64,000 nucleotides of DNA from Nioella sp965215655 (GCF_965215655.1 NZ_OZ244111.1:1860001-1924000); one strand, 5' to 3'; shown: positions 17,452 through 26,752, counted from the first letter of the stretch. Translations and numbers: made by a program. Notes: a model not told the origin generated them from the letters alone.

Positions 17452-18412
17452 CACGCCCTGGTCCGGCCTCGAGGCAGGAAAGGTCGATACGAGGCGGGTG
17501 GATGCCGCGGCTCGATGGAACTGGTTTTGGGCCGTCATGCCGCGGGCGGATGCGACGCTGGTTCTGCAGCTCAGTGATCTGCCGCGCCCCGTCCCGGACC
17601 TCCCCAAGCTCAAGAACCTTGAAATCCGTTTCCAGACGCTGCCCGGCGGCCCGATCCTCTATATACGGCTGAAGGACAACGCCCAGATGGAGCTGTTCGA
17701 GACGCTCTGCCGCGACGTGATGGCGGCAGGGGAACTGGCCGAGACCGAAGCCGAGGCCCTCGAGCGCGCCATCGGGCGCACCTTCCGGTGGCACTACCTT
17801 CTGCGCGGTGGCAAGCTGGAAGTGCTGTCCGAGGAGGCCCAGAAGGGCCTGATCGGCGAAATAGAAGTCCTGAAGCTTCTGATCGCCGAGCTTGGGCCGA
17901 AGCCCGCCCTGTCCGCATGGATGGGACCATCCGGCGCGCCCAAGGACTTCGAACTCAAGGCGGATTGCATCGAGGTCAAGGCCCGTCGCGGCGCGTCCCA
18001 GCCTTTCGTCAAGATCACCAGCGAGCATCAGCTGGCCGATGTGCCTGATCGCCGTATCTGGCTGGCGGTGCTGGCCGTCGACAAGGTGCAGCCGCCGCAT
18101 GGGCTGACCCTGACCGAGCATGTCGACTCGGTCACGGAGCTACTGGAGCGTATCGAGCCATCGTCGGCGATGGATTGGGACCTGCATCTCACGGATGTCG
18201 GCTATGATGCCCTGCATGACTATTCGGCATGGCGCTGGATCGTTTCCGCGCCCGAGTTTTTCGCGGTCACAGACGATTTTCCGCGGATCGCTGCACCGGT
18301 CCCGCTCGGCGTGTCCGGCGTGACTTATGCGCTGGCGCTTTCGGCGTGTTCGCCTTTTCTCAAGGCTTGGGATGATGTGTGCGTCGGCTTGACCGAAGGT
18401 GGGCAAGCATGA
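17438..18412 (+). CDS. PD-(D/E)XK motif protein (DUF4420-like), predicted restriction nuclease
   Basis: A 324-residue protein. A PD-(D/E)XK core is visible: E in LIGEIEVLKLLI (about 141), D in APKDFELKAD (170) and the E-x-K pair in CIEVKARRG (E179, K181), with the usual strand spacing. This fits the DUF4420 family linked to Z1 and AIPR genes and is the best candidate for the DNA-cleaving subunit. The GTG at 17438 is chosen because AGGAGG lies 7 bases upstream; TTG codons at 17405 and 17435 are alternatives. The start lies inside the end of the Z1 gene (14-base overlap) and the stop overlaps the AIPR start. Confidence 0.85.
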   Translation: MIPNDTPWSGLEAGKVDTRRVDAAARWNWFWAVMPRADATLVLQLSDLPRPVPDLPKLKNLEIRFQTLPGGPILYIRLKDNAQMELFETLCRDVMAAGELAETEAEALERAIGRTFRWHYLLRGGKLEVLSEEAQKGLIGEIEVLKLLIAELGPKPALSAWMGPSGAPKDFELKADCIEVKARRGASQPFVKITSEHQLADVPDRRIWLAVLAVDKVQPPHGLTLTEHVDSVTELLERIEPSSAMDWDLHLTDVGYDALHDYSAWRWIVSAPEFFAVTDDFPRIAAPVPLGVSGVTYALALSACSPFLKAWDDVCVGLTEGGQA

Positions 18413-20481
18413 GCGAGCTTCAGGAATACCATCAGAACCTGATGGCCGACATCCGCCGCGAAGCCGACGCCAGCGGTATCTTCCCGGTCGAGGCCTTCTT
18501 TGATCGGATGACCGAGCGCCTGACGGAAGCGGGCGAACTCGAGGTTGCGGATCGTTCCTACTACCAGAGCGGCGAGGGCGGGCGGAGGCTTAGGATAGAC
18601 GGATATGCAGGCGACCCGCGCGATAGCGGGGGCGTGTTGGGCCTGATCGTCTGCGACTTTGTGGACAGTGAAGATATCCAGACCTTCGGAAAGGGCGATG
18701 TGCCGCCCATTCTGAACCCCTTGATCCGTTTTCTGAAAAAGGCCCGGACGGAAGATTTCCGTGATGCACTGAACGAAGTCAGCCCCGCTTTTCAGGTCTC
18801 GGACCTGATCATCACGACGTGGTCGCAGGTCACCAAGGTCAAGCTGATCCTCGTATCGAACCGCCAGTACATCGGGCGTGACGATGCGGTGAAGCTGCAG
18901 GAGCTCGATGACGTTCCGGTCACATGGTCGGTCTGGGACCTTGCGCGCTTCGAGCGTTTCGACCGGTCCGGTCAGGCGCGCGAGGACATGGTGATCGACT
19001 TCGCCGGGGACTTCGGCGGGCCATTGCCGGCGCTGAAGGCATCACAGACGGACGCTGCGCTGGAAAGTTACCTCCTGATCGTGCCGGGCGAACAGTTGGC
19101 TTCGATCTACGACCGCTGGGGCGCCCGGCTTCTCGAGGCGAATGTGCGCTCGTTCCTTCAGGCGCGCGCCAAGACCAACAAGGGCATCCAGAAGACGATC
19201 AAGGAAGAGCCGGAGCTGTTCTTTCCCTACAACAACGGGCTATCCGCGACTGCTGACGACGTGACCTGCGTCCGCACGGATGACGGTCTTGCAATCGCCT
19301 CGATCAGCAATCTGCAGATCGTGAACGGTGCCCAGACGACGGGTTCTATCCACACAGGGCTGAAGAACGCCCGCGAGCAGCTTCCGCAGGTTTTTGTCCA
19401 GATGAAGCTGACCGTGGTGCCGCCCGACCGGTCAGAGGAGATCGTGCCGAAGATTTCCGAGTTCGCGAACACCCAGAACAAGGTGAACGCGGCGGATTTC
19501 TTCTCGAACCATCCGTTCCATATCCGGATCGAACAATTCTCGCGCAGCGTGATCTTCACGGCCCGCGAAGGTGAGCGCCATGATAGCAAGTGGTTCTATG
19601 AGAGATCCCGAGGTCAGTTCATCAACGCGCGTGGGCGTCTGACGCCTGCCCAGCAGAAGAAGTTTGACCTCGAGTTCCCCAAGGCGCAGCTCTTCAGCAA
19701 GACCGACCTCGCGAAATTCGAGTATTCGGCTGCAGGCCATCCTGACTTGGTTTCGAAAGGCGCACAGAAGAATTTTGCGGAATTCGCCAAGGAGATCGGT
19801 GAGGCCTGGGCCAAGAGCGATGCGCGATATGATGAACTCTGGTATCGGCGGATGATCGCGAAGGCCATTATTTTCAAGAAGCTGGAAACCGAGGTGCCGA
19901 AACAGCCTTGGTACGAAGGCGGCTATCGCGCGAACATCGTGACCTACGCCATGGCGAAAGTCTTTCATGACGCAACCAGCGACAAGCAGGTGCTGGACGT
20001 CGACGCCATCTGGCGGCGTCAGGCAGTCTCAGACGCCCTGTCGCGTGCGCTGCTCGTCGCCGCGGCAGAGGCCAACGATGTCATCACGCACCCACCGGCC
20101 GGGGTCCGGAATATGTCCGAGTGGGCAAAGCAGCAGGCGTGCTGGAACGGCCTGAAGGGCAGGCAGCTCAACTACGATGACGACTTCGCCAGCTGCCTGA
20201 CGCTGGTGGAGACCGTGCGAACCGCGGTGCGGGACGCGAAGGCCAAGAAGGCGTTGACCGAAGGCATCAACGCCCAGACCGAAGTGGTCAACCTGGGGGC
20301 CGAGTTCTGGGCCAAGTTGATGGACTGGGGGAAGGTGGAACGGAAGCTGTCACCCAAGGACCTGCAGATCTTGCAGATATGCGCGTCGATGCCGCGCAGG
20401 ATCCCGTCGGATTTCCAAGCCAAGCACGCTATGGACGTGCTGCATAGGATGAAAGATCACGGTTTTGAGGCCCAGCAATGA
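18409..20481 (+). CDS. AIPR (abortive infection phage resistance) family protein
   Basis: A 690-residue protein carrying the AIPR signature: FFPYNNGLSATADD followed by ISNLQIVNGAQTTGSIH (roughly residues 270-315), then PKISEFANTQNKVNAADFFSNHP. The family is widespread in phage-defence loci, and some members abort infection, but its biochemical activity is not established. The ATG at 18409 overlaps the preceding stop by 4 bases, making this the last gene of a five-gene translationally coupled operon. There is no transmembrane segment or signal peptide, so it is cytoplasmic. It probably acts as an effector or target-recognition subunit with the Z1 ATPase and the nuclease. Confidence 0.9.
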   Translation: MSELQEYHQNLMADIRREADASGIFPVEAFFDRMTERLTEAGELEVADRSYYQSGEGGRRLRIDGYAGDPRDSGGVLGLIVCDFVDSEDIQTFGKGDVPPILNPLIRFLKKARTEDFRDALNEVSPAFQVSDLIITTWSQVTKVKLILVSNRQYIGRDDAVKLQELDDVPVTWSVWDLARFERFDRSGQAREDMVIDFAGDFGGPLPALKASQTDAALESYLLIVPGEQLASIYDRWGARLLEANVRSFLQARAKTNKGIQKTIKEEPELFFPYNNGLSATADDVTCVRTDDGLAIASISNLQIVNGAQTTGSIHTGLKNAREQLPQVFVQMKLTVVPPDRSEEIVPKISEFANTQNKVNAADFFSNHPFHIRIEQFSRSVIFTAREGERHDSKWFYERSRGQFINARGRLTPAQQKKFDLEFPKAQLFSKTDLAKFEYSAAGHPDLVSKGAQKNFAEFAKEIGEAWAKSDARYDELWYRRMIAKAIIFKKLETEVPKQPWYEGGYRANIVTYAMAKVFHDATSDKQVLDVDAIWRRQAVSDALSRALLVAAAEANDVITHPPAGVRNMSEWAKQQACWNGLKGRQLNYDDDFASCLTLVETVRTAVRDAKAKKALTEGINAQTEVVNLGAEFWAKLMDWGKVERKLSPKDLQILQICASMPRRIPSDFQAKHAMDVLHRMKDHGFEAQQ

Positions 20482-20797
20482 TCCTTTTCGGCCCAATCCG
20501 GACCCTGATACTCCATGGCGTTGAAGTCTGCTTAAGGCTCGTGACACCGAATTCTGCTATGCTCGGACGATCAAATATGTCAAGGGTGCCCTCAGTTGGA
20601 TGAGTATGCGGCTTAAAAGAATTCCTAGGCGAACTCTTGGTGCTTTGGGCAAGACTTCCAAGCAATCATCGCTTGAAGAAGAGACCGTTCGGACATGCGA
20701 ACGGGATCCCCGGACCTAGCGTCGATACGGAATCCTTCTTTGCCCGCCCAATCGACTCGGAAAGGAATGGGATCCCCGGGAACGCGCGAGACCAGGA
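20482..20797. other. Intergenic gap between R-M operon and catabolic module
   Basis: A 316-base gap between two convergent genes. No convincing gene, RNA or strong terminator is seen; short frames on both strands lack known motifs. The near-repeat gggatccccgg occurs twice, around 20703 and 20770. The gap is the likely boundary between two separately acquired segments. Confidence 0.4.
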
Positions 20798-21661
20798 TTA
20801 CCCGAACTGTGTCTTGAACCGGTCTACGCATAGTCGAAAACCATCTTCGAAACTGCCGTTGCCAGGATGGTAAACGCTTTCGAACGAAATCACGCCGTCA
20901 TAGGCGTCGGTGCGCAGAGCATCCGCCACCGGCTGGAACTGGTCGGCCAGTTGGCCTTCGCCCATCCGGCGCACTTCCAGTGTGGCGCGCGGTGTGTCGA
21001 CCTGTACATCCTTGATGTGGACATGCCCCAGATAGCCGTCCTTCACGGCGTCGTAGCCATCCGGCCAGGCCGCTTCGTGGCACCAGCAGTTATTCGCTGG
21101 ATCCCAGAGCACCTTGAGCACGTCCTTCGCGTTTAGGTCGTCGATCAGCTTGCGCCCGGTGTAGTTGGAATTCACCATCGTGCCGTTGCCGGTTTCTACA
21201 ACCAAGGTCACCCCGGCATCGCGTGCGACGTCGCAGGCAGGTGCAATCAGTGGCAGCATCGCGTCCCATGCCCCATGCGCCACGTTCCATTTCTCGGCAC
21301 CGTTCAACCCCCACAGGATTTGTTCTTTCTTTGGCGTCATGATCCTGACCAGCGGGCTTCCGACCACATGCGCCATGTCGATGACGCGTTTGAGCGCATC
21401 CATGTGACGTGAGTGCACCTCGTCCCCCGGCCGGTTGTCCTTGGTCATGCCCGCAAAGATGTGACGCGACAGGCAGCTGACCGGCTTGCCACGGTCGCGC
21501 AACAGCCGGTCAATCTCGGCAATCTCGGCGGCGGAATGGTCGCCCACCTCGGTATCGCCCACGAATTGCAGTTCGGCATAGGTCAGCCCGAACTCGTCCA
21601 TGACATCGACAGCATGGGACAGGTCGCGGCTGATCCCGTCACATATGACACCCAGTTTCAT
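20798..21661 (-). CDS. Sugar phosphate isomerase/epimerase-like TIM barrel
   Basis: A 287-residue AP_endonuc_2/xylose-isomerase-like protein. The barrel metal ligands can be seen: E in TLVVETGNG, D and H in VLWDPANN and GHVHIKD, and E in GVISFESVYHPG. The start at MKLGVICDGI (21661) is chosen because the 87 upstream codons have no homology and the family starts this way. Relatives isomerise or epimerise sugars, inososes or hydroxypyruvate. It lies 14 bases after the dehydrogenase gene in the same direction and near a TRAP transporter, so it belongs to a carbohydrate or cyclitol catabolic operon. Confidence 0.85.
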   Translation of the reverse strand: MKLGVICDGISRDLSHAVDVMDEFGLTYAELQFVGDTEVGDHSAAEIAEIDRLLRDRGKPVSCLSRHIFAGMTKDNRPGDEVHSRHMDALKRVIDMAHVVGSPLVRIMTPKKEQILWGLNGAEKWNVAHGAWDAMLPLIAPACDVARDAGVTLVVETGNGTMVNSNYTGRKLIDDLNAKDVLKVLWDPANNCWCHEAAWPDGYDAVKDGYLGHVHIKDVQVDTPRATLEVRRMGEGQLADQFQPVADALRTDAYDGVISFESVYHPGNGSFEDGFRLCVDRFKTQFG

Positions 21662-21675
21662 CGGCTTTCTCCTTT

Positions 21676-22566
21676 TCAGCGGTGCAGTTCCGCGCCGACG
21701 ATCTCTTCGATCACCCGCGTGCAGGCCCAGTTGTCCCCGTCGGGGTATTTCGACTTTCCGGCATGGAAGATCTGCATCGCGGTCGAGGCCATCTGCATCG
21801 GCACTTCCAGTTCTTCGGCAAGATCCATCGAGATGGTCAGGTCCTTGTGCATTGTGCCGATGCCCGAACCGGTATTGGCAAACTTTCGGTCGATGATGTT
21901 TTCCAGCGCCGTGTTGGTGCATCCGCAGCCCGCACCCGAGGTCGAGAAGACCTTGAACAGGTGCTCACCCTTCACCCCCGCCTTGGCGGCCAGAACCGAG
22001 GCTTCGAACGTGGCCGAGAAGATCGAACCGATCAGCGTTTGAAGGCAGGCTTTCACGGTCTGGCCCATGCCCGGCTCGGTCCCGATATGGTGGATGGTGG
22101 CCGAGACCGCCTCCATCGCCGGGCGGGCCTGTGCGATGATGGCATCAGGCGCCGAGGCCATCATGGTCAGCGTCCCCCCTTGCGCGCCGGGGAAGCCACC
22201 GGATACGGGCGTGTCGATCAGGTGGATGCCGGTGCCGTCCATGGCGTTGCCGATCTCGACAGCTTCGCGCGGCCGGATGGTGGCGGTCAGCAGAACCGAG
22301 CCGCCGGGGGCCATATGCGCGGCCAGCCCGTCAGCCCCAAGGATCACGGCCTTGGCCTGATCGCCATTCATCACCATCACGAAGGCGGCCTCGGCCCCGT
22401 CACCGGCCTGCGCCACGCTGGCAGCGGGCCTGCCGCCCATTGCCTCGAAAGCGGCTAGGCGGTCGGGGCTCAGGTCGAACCCGGCAACATCGAACCCCGC
22501 CTTGATCAGGTTTTTCGCCAGGCCCGAGCCCATGTCACCCAATCCGATCACACATATGCGTTTCAT
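21676..22566 (-). CDS. 3-hydroxyisobutyrate dehydrogenase-family NAD(P)-dependent oxidoreductase
   Basis: A 296-residue beta-hydroxyacid dehydrogenase. The Rossmann motif VIGLGDMGSGLAKNL is at the N-terminus, the substrate-binding signature DTPVSGGFPGAQGGTLTMMA is central, and the catalytic-Lys region GQTVKACLQTLIGS is followed by KDLTISMDLAEEL. Relatives oxidise L-threonate, 2-hydroxy-3-oxopropionate or 3-hydroxyisobutyrate; the threonate/tartronate-semialdehyde branch fits best beside an isomerase-like protein. The ATG at 22566 has an AAGGAAAG site upstream. A gap of 118 bases separates it from dctM, with which it is probably co-transcribed. Confidence 0.88.
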   Translation of the reverse strand: MKRICVIGLGDMGSGLAKNLIKAGFDVAGFDLSPDRLAAFEAMGGRPAASVAQAGDGAEAAFVMVMNGDQAKAVILGADGLAAHMAPGGSVLLTATIRPREAVEIGNAMDGTGIHLIDTPVSGGFPGAQGGTLTMMASAPDAIIAQARPAMEAVSATIHHIGTEPGMGQTVKACLQTLIGSIFSATFEASVLAAKAGVKGEHLFKVFSTSGAGCGCTNTALENIIDRKFANTGSGIGTMHKDLTISMDLAEELEVPMQMASTAMQIFHAGKSKYPDGDNWACTRVIEEIVGAELHR

Positions 22567-22684
22567 GCATCTTTCCTTTTCTGCGCGCACGGGCGCGGTC
22601 CATCAGATCGGGGGTTTCAGCGTCCGTCTTGCGACGGTGCGAGGCACGTCCAGCAGACACCCCAGTGCCAAATTCCTGTCGCGA

Positions 22685-23965
22685 CTACGGTCCCATGACA
22701 GCATCCGGTATCCACAAGACCAGTTCGGGGAAGACACAGAGCAGACCCAGAACCACCACATTGGCCATCAGGAACGGTGCTGCCCCCAGGAAGATCTGGC
22801 CAATCGGCAACCGGCAGATCGCGGCGCAGACATTAAGACAGTTTCCCACCGGCGGCGTGCAGGCCCCTACGGCGAGGCCCGAGACAAGGACCACACCGAA
22901 ATGCACCCCGGACACGCCAAGGTTCTGGGCAACGGGCAACAGCACCGGCGTCAGCAGCAGAATGGCGGGGCTGACATCTATGAAGGTGCCCGCCAGCAGG
23001 ATCAGCACTGCGGAGACCAGCAGGAAAGTGGTCGCATCCAGTCCCAGCCCCTCGACGAAATCGGCCAGTTGATCGGGCACGCGTTCCAGCGCCAGCACCG
23101 TGATGAAGACCTGGCTGAAGGCGATGATCATCATGATCTTGGCCGACATGATGATCGCGTTGCGCATCGCGCCGGGCAGATCCTTGATGACGGTGAACCC
23201 GACAAGGAAGAACCCGATGATCAACCCGTAGACCGCCGCCGTGCCCGCCGTTTCCGTGGGCGTGACAAAGCCGAAGACAACCGACCCCACAATCAGCACC
23301 GGCATGATCACCACGGCAGCGGATCGGCGCGCCTGGCGCAGGGCTTCTTTCAGTGTGAAGGGCACGGCCTCGGTCGGGTAGTCGCGTGCCTTTGCGATAC
23401 GCCAGACGATCACCAGTTGCAGCAGACCCACCATGATGCCGGGGATGATCCCGCCCAGAAACAACCGACCGATCGATTCCTCGGCGGCGATGGCGTAGAT
23501 GATCATCGGTACCGAAGGCGGGATGATCATCCCCATGGTGGACGAGGCCACCGTGATCCCCGCCGCGAAGCTGCGCGGATAGCCGCGACGCTCCATTTCC
23601 GGGATCAGGACAGATCCGATCGAGGCCGTGTCGGAGGCAGATGACCCGGAAATGCCGCCGAAGATCATCGAGCCCAACACGTTCACAAGGCCAAGACCAC
23701 CCTTCATCCGCCCCACGAAGAAGGTGGACAGGTCCAGAAGACGCTGCGTGATGCCGCCGGAATTCATCACCAGCCCCATCAGAATGAAGAAAGGCAGCGA
23801 CACCAGCGGGTAATTGTTGATCCCGGCAAAGAAGCGCTGGATCACGAAGCCGGTTCCGAAAGGCGCTTCGATCATGAAATAGGCCAGGCTCGCCAGCCCG
23901 AGCGCATAGGCAATCGGAACCCCGATGACGAGCAGAAGGAAAAGCGCACCGAACAGGATCAGCAT
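22685..23965 (-). CDS. dctM: TRAP transporter large permease (DctM-type)
   Basis: A 426-residue inner-membrane protein with about a dozen hydrophobic segments, starting MLILFGALFLLLVIGVPIAY. The family pattern SLPFFILMGLVMNSGGITQRLLD and the GGISGSSASDTASIG loop are present, as in the Na+-dependent DctM permeases. It uses the ion gradient to import the ligand delivered by DctP. Only 1 base separates its start from the dctQ stop, which implies coupled translation. A frame continuing 40 codons upstream overlaps dctQ and has no homology. Confidence 0.95.
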   Translation of the reverse strand: MLILFGALFLLLVIGVPIAYALGLASLAYFMIEAPFGTGFVIQRFFAGINNYPLVSLPFFILMGLVMNSGGITQRLLDLSTFFVGRMKGGLGLVNVLGSMIFGGISGSSASDTASIGSVLIPEMERRGYPRSFAAGITVASSTMGMIIPPSVPMIIYAIAAEESIGRLFLGGIIPGIMVGLLQLVIVWRIAKARDYPTEAVPFTLKEALRQARRSAAVVIMPVLIVGSVVFGFVTPTETAGTAAVYGLIIGFFLVGFTVIKDLPGAMRNAIIMSAKIMMIIAFSQVFITVLALERVPDQLADFVEGLGLDATTFLLVSAVLILLAGTFIDVSPAILLLTPVLLPVAQNLGVSGVHFGVVLVSGLAVGACTPPVGNCLNVCAAICRLPIGQIFLGAAPFLMANVVVLGLLCVFPELVLWIPDAVMGP

Positions 23966-23966
23966 C

Positions 23967-24470
23967 TCAATCCTCCGGCATCCACAGACGGTCCGTTTCG
24001 ATCTCGCCCCCGAGGGCAAGCACGATCTTGACCAGGCTGAACAGCACCCCGAGCCCGCAGGAGATCGGGACAACCACGAACACATAGGCCTGCGGCATGC
24101 CGAAGGGCTGCCAGATATTTCGACCCGGCCCGGCGATCCAGTCGAAAGACAGGTAGACGAGCGCCCCGTTCATGACGGCAACCAGTGCAAGCCCGAGGAT
24201 ATAGAAGGCCAGCGTCACCCCCCGTGGCAGCGCCTCGATGAACACCGTGATGGCGATGTGTTCCCGCCGGCTGATGGCCACGGCACCGCCAAGGGCGCTG
24301 GTGGTCAGAAAGGCGATCTTGACCAGTTCATCCACGCCATAGATCGCCGCATCGAAAGGGCGCATCAGCACCTTCGTCACGACGATCACGAGAAACACCG
24401 TGAAGAGAACGATCATCACGTTCTCGATCAGGCGGGCCAACCCGGCCTCAAGTGCGGCGAGCTGTTTCAT
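23967..24470 (-). CDS. dctQ: TRAP transporter small permease (DctQ-type)
   Basis: A 167-residue membrane protein with four predicted helices (around residues 15-33, 45-65, 83-105 and 130-152) and the usual REHIAITVFIEALP segment after the second helix. DctQ forms the membrane complex with DctM. It starts 73 bases after the dctP stop and is followed almost immediately by dctM, the standard P-Q-M order. Confidence 0.92.
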   Translation of the reverse strand: MKQLAALEAGLARLIENVMIVLFTVFLVIVVTKVLMRPFDAAIYGVDELVKIAFLTTSALGGAVAISRREHIAITVFIEALPRGVTLAFYILGLALVAVMNGALVYLSFDWIAGPGRNIWQPFGMPQAYVFVVVPISCGLGVLFSLVKIVLALGGEIETDRLWMPED

Positions 24471-24543
24471 TCGAGGTGCCTTTCGCTAGAGACGACTGCG
24501 CGAGGCCCAAACGGACCCCGCGCAACCAGAGGGAGAGGAACCC

Positions 24544-25539
24544 TCAGCCGCAGGACTGCGCTGCTGCGCGGGCTGCTGCGACATCTTCGGCGGTGAAGTG
24601 ACCCGCCTCGATCATCTGCTGGTAGACAGGCTGCACGCGATCCTGGAACTCGGCAAGTGCCTCTGGGGTCAGCGTGTTGATCTCCATGTGCTCGGCCAGA
24701 TCTTCGATGACCGCCGTTTCCGCTTCGCGATACAGCTGATCAGACATGGCCATCGCCTCGACCGCAACCTCGTCGAAGATCTGCTGGAGGTCTTCGGGAA
24801 GGCTCTCATACCAGGCCAGATTGACGATCAACGGATCGGGGCCTGTCATGTGGTTGGTCAGCGACAGGTAGTCCTGAACCTCGTGAATATTGAAGTCCCA
24901 GATATTCTGCGGCGGGTTGTGCTGGCCGTCGATCACCCCCTGCTGAAAGGCCTGATAAGCCTCGGAAAAAGGCATCGCCACGGGAACCGAGCCAAGCGCA
25001 GTACCGGTCGCGATCATCAGGTCGGATTGCGGTTCACGGATCTGAAGGCCCGCGAGATCGGAAACCTGGGTAATCGGGTGTGCATTGGTCGTGTAAGCAC
25101 GGAAGCCCTGGCTGATGCCGGTGGCCGGAATGTGATAGCCGTTAGCCTCGGCCCGTGCCTGAACACCGTCGGTAAAGTCGGACGCTACTAGGCACTGCAT
25201 CTCGTCCCAGCCCGATACGAGGAAGGGCAGCTGATAGATGTTGAAGGCGCCAGAGGCATCCGCGAAGAAGCCGCCCCGCGTGCCCTGCAGCAGGCCAGAG
25301 GTTACCTGGTCCATCATTTCGCGCTCATTGCCGAGCGTCGCGCCGAAGAAGTTTTCCACCTCGATTCGGCCGCCGGAACGCTCTTCCAGCTGCTCTTCGA
25401 AATAGATCATGGATTGCGAGCGGATCGAGCTTTCAGGCTGTGCATTTCCGTAGCGGAACGTGAAGTCCTGAGCTGCTGCGGCTGTGCTCAGCAAGGCCAA
25501 CGTGGCCGCACCGGCCAGAAGACACTTAGTGATCGTCAT
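24544..25539 (-). CDS. dctP: TRAP transporter substrate-binding protein (DctP-type)
   Basis: A 331-residue periplasmic binding protein. The signal peptide (MTITKCLLAGAATLALLSTA, cleavage after AAA near 23) precedes the mature start QDFTFRYGNAQPESS. Family features include the selectivity-filter Arg region GLQIREPQSDLM and the substrate-loop FQQGVIDGQHNPPQNIW. The ATG has a GGAGGATAAT ribosome site. It is the first gene of the transporter operon and is divergent from a LacI-type regulator across a 163-bp region with a palindrome, so it is probably ligand-controlled. The ligand is not predictable from sequence, but neighbours suggest a sugar acid or cyclitol. Confidence 0.93.
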   Translation of the reverse strand: MTITKCLLAGAATLALLSTAAAAQDFTFRYGNAQPESSIRSQSMIYFEEQLEERSGGRIEVENFFGATLGNEREMMDQVTSGLLQGTRGGFFADASGAFNIYQLPFLVSGWDEMQCLVASDFTDGVQARAEANGYHIPATGISQGFRAYTTNAHPITQVSDLAGLQIREPQSDLMIATGTALGSVPVAMPFSEAYQAFQQGVIDGQHNPPQNIWDFNIHEVQDYLSLTNHMTGPDPLIVNLAWYESLPEDLQQIFDEVAVEAMAMSDQLYREAETAVIEDLAEHMEINTLTPEALAEFQDRVQPVYQQMIEAGHFTAEDVAAARAAAQSCG

Positions 25540-25629
25540 ATTATCCTCCCTAGGTCATCCTTGCCCCAAGATCAGAGGCAGGTTGCGGCACCGGTATTTC
25601 ACTGGCGGTTCCATTCGGGCAAGAACAAT

Positions 25630-25655
25630 AACATCAATCCGATGAAATTGATGTT
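25630..25655. promoter_or_regulatory. Palindromic operator between dctP and LacI-type regulator
   Basis: Perfect 9-base inverted repeat AACATCAAT and ATTGATGTT separated by 8 bases. It lies 90 bases upstream of dctP and 47 bases upstream of the divergent LacI-type gene. It is the obvious candidate binding site for that regulator, controlling both directions. Confidence 0.65.
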
Positions 25656-25702
25656 GTTTGATGTTTTGAATGGAGATTGCCATGTACTATTGATCGAAGT
25701 TG

Positions 25703-26752
25703 ATGGACGAAAACAAAAAAGATCCGAATCAGATGATCAAGCAAAGGGCCACAGTGGCCCAGATCGCAAAGCTAGCCGGTGTGGGTACGGCGACTGTTGA
25801 CCGGGTGCTTCACGGACGCGCCCATGTGGGGGCGGCCACCCGGCAGAGGGTCTTGCAGGCAAAAGAGGCTATCGAGGCCGGTGCAACCCCTGCTGAACGG
25901 CCCCGCCCATGGCGGTTGCGCGTGTTTCTGCCCGAAGATGCCGGGCCTTCGACCGAGTTCCTGGGGATGTGCTTTCAGGAATTCGGCGGGCGAGGAAATG
26001 CTACCATTGAATGCGTGTTCACCAAGAAAATGGAGCCGGGCATTCTCGCGCGAAAACTACTGGCTACTTCCGGGCAGGGTGTGGATGCGGTGGCCTTTCA
26101 AGCGCTCGACGACCCAAGGGTTCACGACGCAGTGCATGAGCTGGATCGTCTGAACATCCCTGCGTTGGCGATCCTGTCGCCCATAGAACACCCCGCGCTT
26201 GCCGGCTTCATCGGCTTGAATAACCGGGCAGCGGGGCGGACCGGCGGCTACCTGATGGGGCGTCTCACCCGTCGGCCAGGGGCCGTCGTTGTCGTCACAT
26301 CCGGCCAGCTCTACCGCAGCCACGAAGACCGCGAAATGGGGTTCCGCGTCGCGCTACGACAGGATTTCCCGCATGTGCGAGAGGTGCTGACCTGCAACGC
26401 CCATGACGATGGCGAAGGTAATTATCAGGCAATCAGCCGAATTCTTTCGGACCGAGATGATGTCGTCGGTATCTACAGTGTCGGTGGCGGTAATCTCGGG
26501 ATCGCGCGGGCGCTTGGGGAGGCTGGGCGCGAAAAGGAAATCGTTTTCATCTGTCACAACCTGACGCCACGCACCCAGGGTTTTCTTATGGACGGCACCA
26601 TCGACATCGTTCTGCATGTCAATATGCGATTGGTGGCAGAGGAGGCAGTGGAAGCGCTTTGCGCCCATCTGGAACGCCGCTCGTTCAAACCGCGCGCGCT
26701 GCTGACCGGGGTGATCACACGCGAAAACATCGTCGGCGCGACGTTCGGCTAG
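25703..26752 (+). CDS. LacI-family transcriptional regulator 1
   Basis: A 349-residue regulator. The N-terminal helix-turn-helix TVAQIAKLAGVGTATVDRVL (about residues 17-36) is followed by a hinge helix and a periplasmic-binding-protein-like ligand domain (Peripla_BP_4 type) with motifs such as LAGFIGLNNRAAGRTGGYLM and GIYSVGGGNLGIARAL. The HTH has VDRVLHGR in place of the usual VSRVLNG, a variant seen in regulators of cyclitol/sugar uptake genes. An ATG at 25703 follows a TTG one codon earlier. It diverges from dctP and overlaps regulator 2 tail to tail by 4 bases. Confidence 0.9.
   Translation: MDENKKDPNQMIKQRATVAQIAKLAGVGTATVDRVLHGRAHVGAATRQRVLQAKEAIEAGATPAERPRPWRLRVFLPEDAGPSTEFLGMCFQEFGGRGNATIECVFTKKMEPGILARKLLATSGQGVDAVAFQALDDPRVHDAVHELDRLNIPALAILSPIEHPALAGFIGLNNRAAGRTGGYLMGRLTRRPGAVVVVTSGQLYRSHEDREMGFRVALRQDFPHVREVLTCNAHDDGEGNYQAISRILSDRDDVVGIYSVGGGNLGIARALGEAGREKEIVFICHNLTPRTQGFLMDGTIDIVLHVNMRLVAEEAVEALCAHLERRSFKPRALLTGVITRENIVGATFG

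Noticed and set aside
20482..20797. Possible left attachment site of the tRNA-Ser island in the gap after the AIPR gene
   Set aside because: No match to the tRNA-Ser 3' end is visible in this gap.
22502..23644. A 380-residue plus-strand frame rich in Asp, His and Gln
   Set aside because: It is antisense to dctM; high His/Asp/Gln content is the reverse-strand image of hydrophobic membrane-protein codons.
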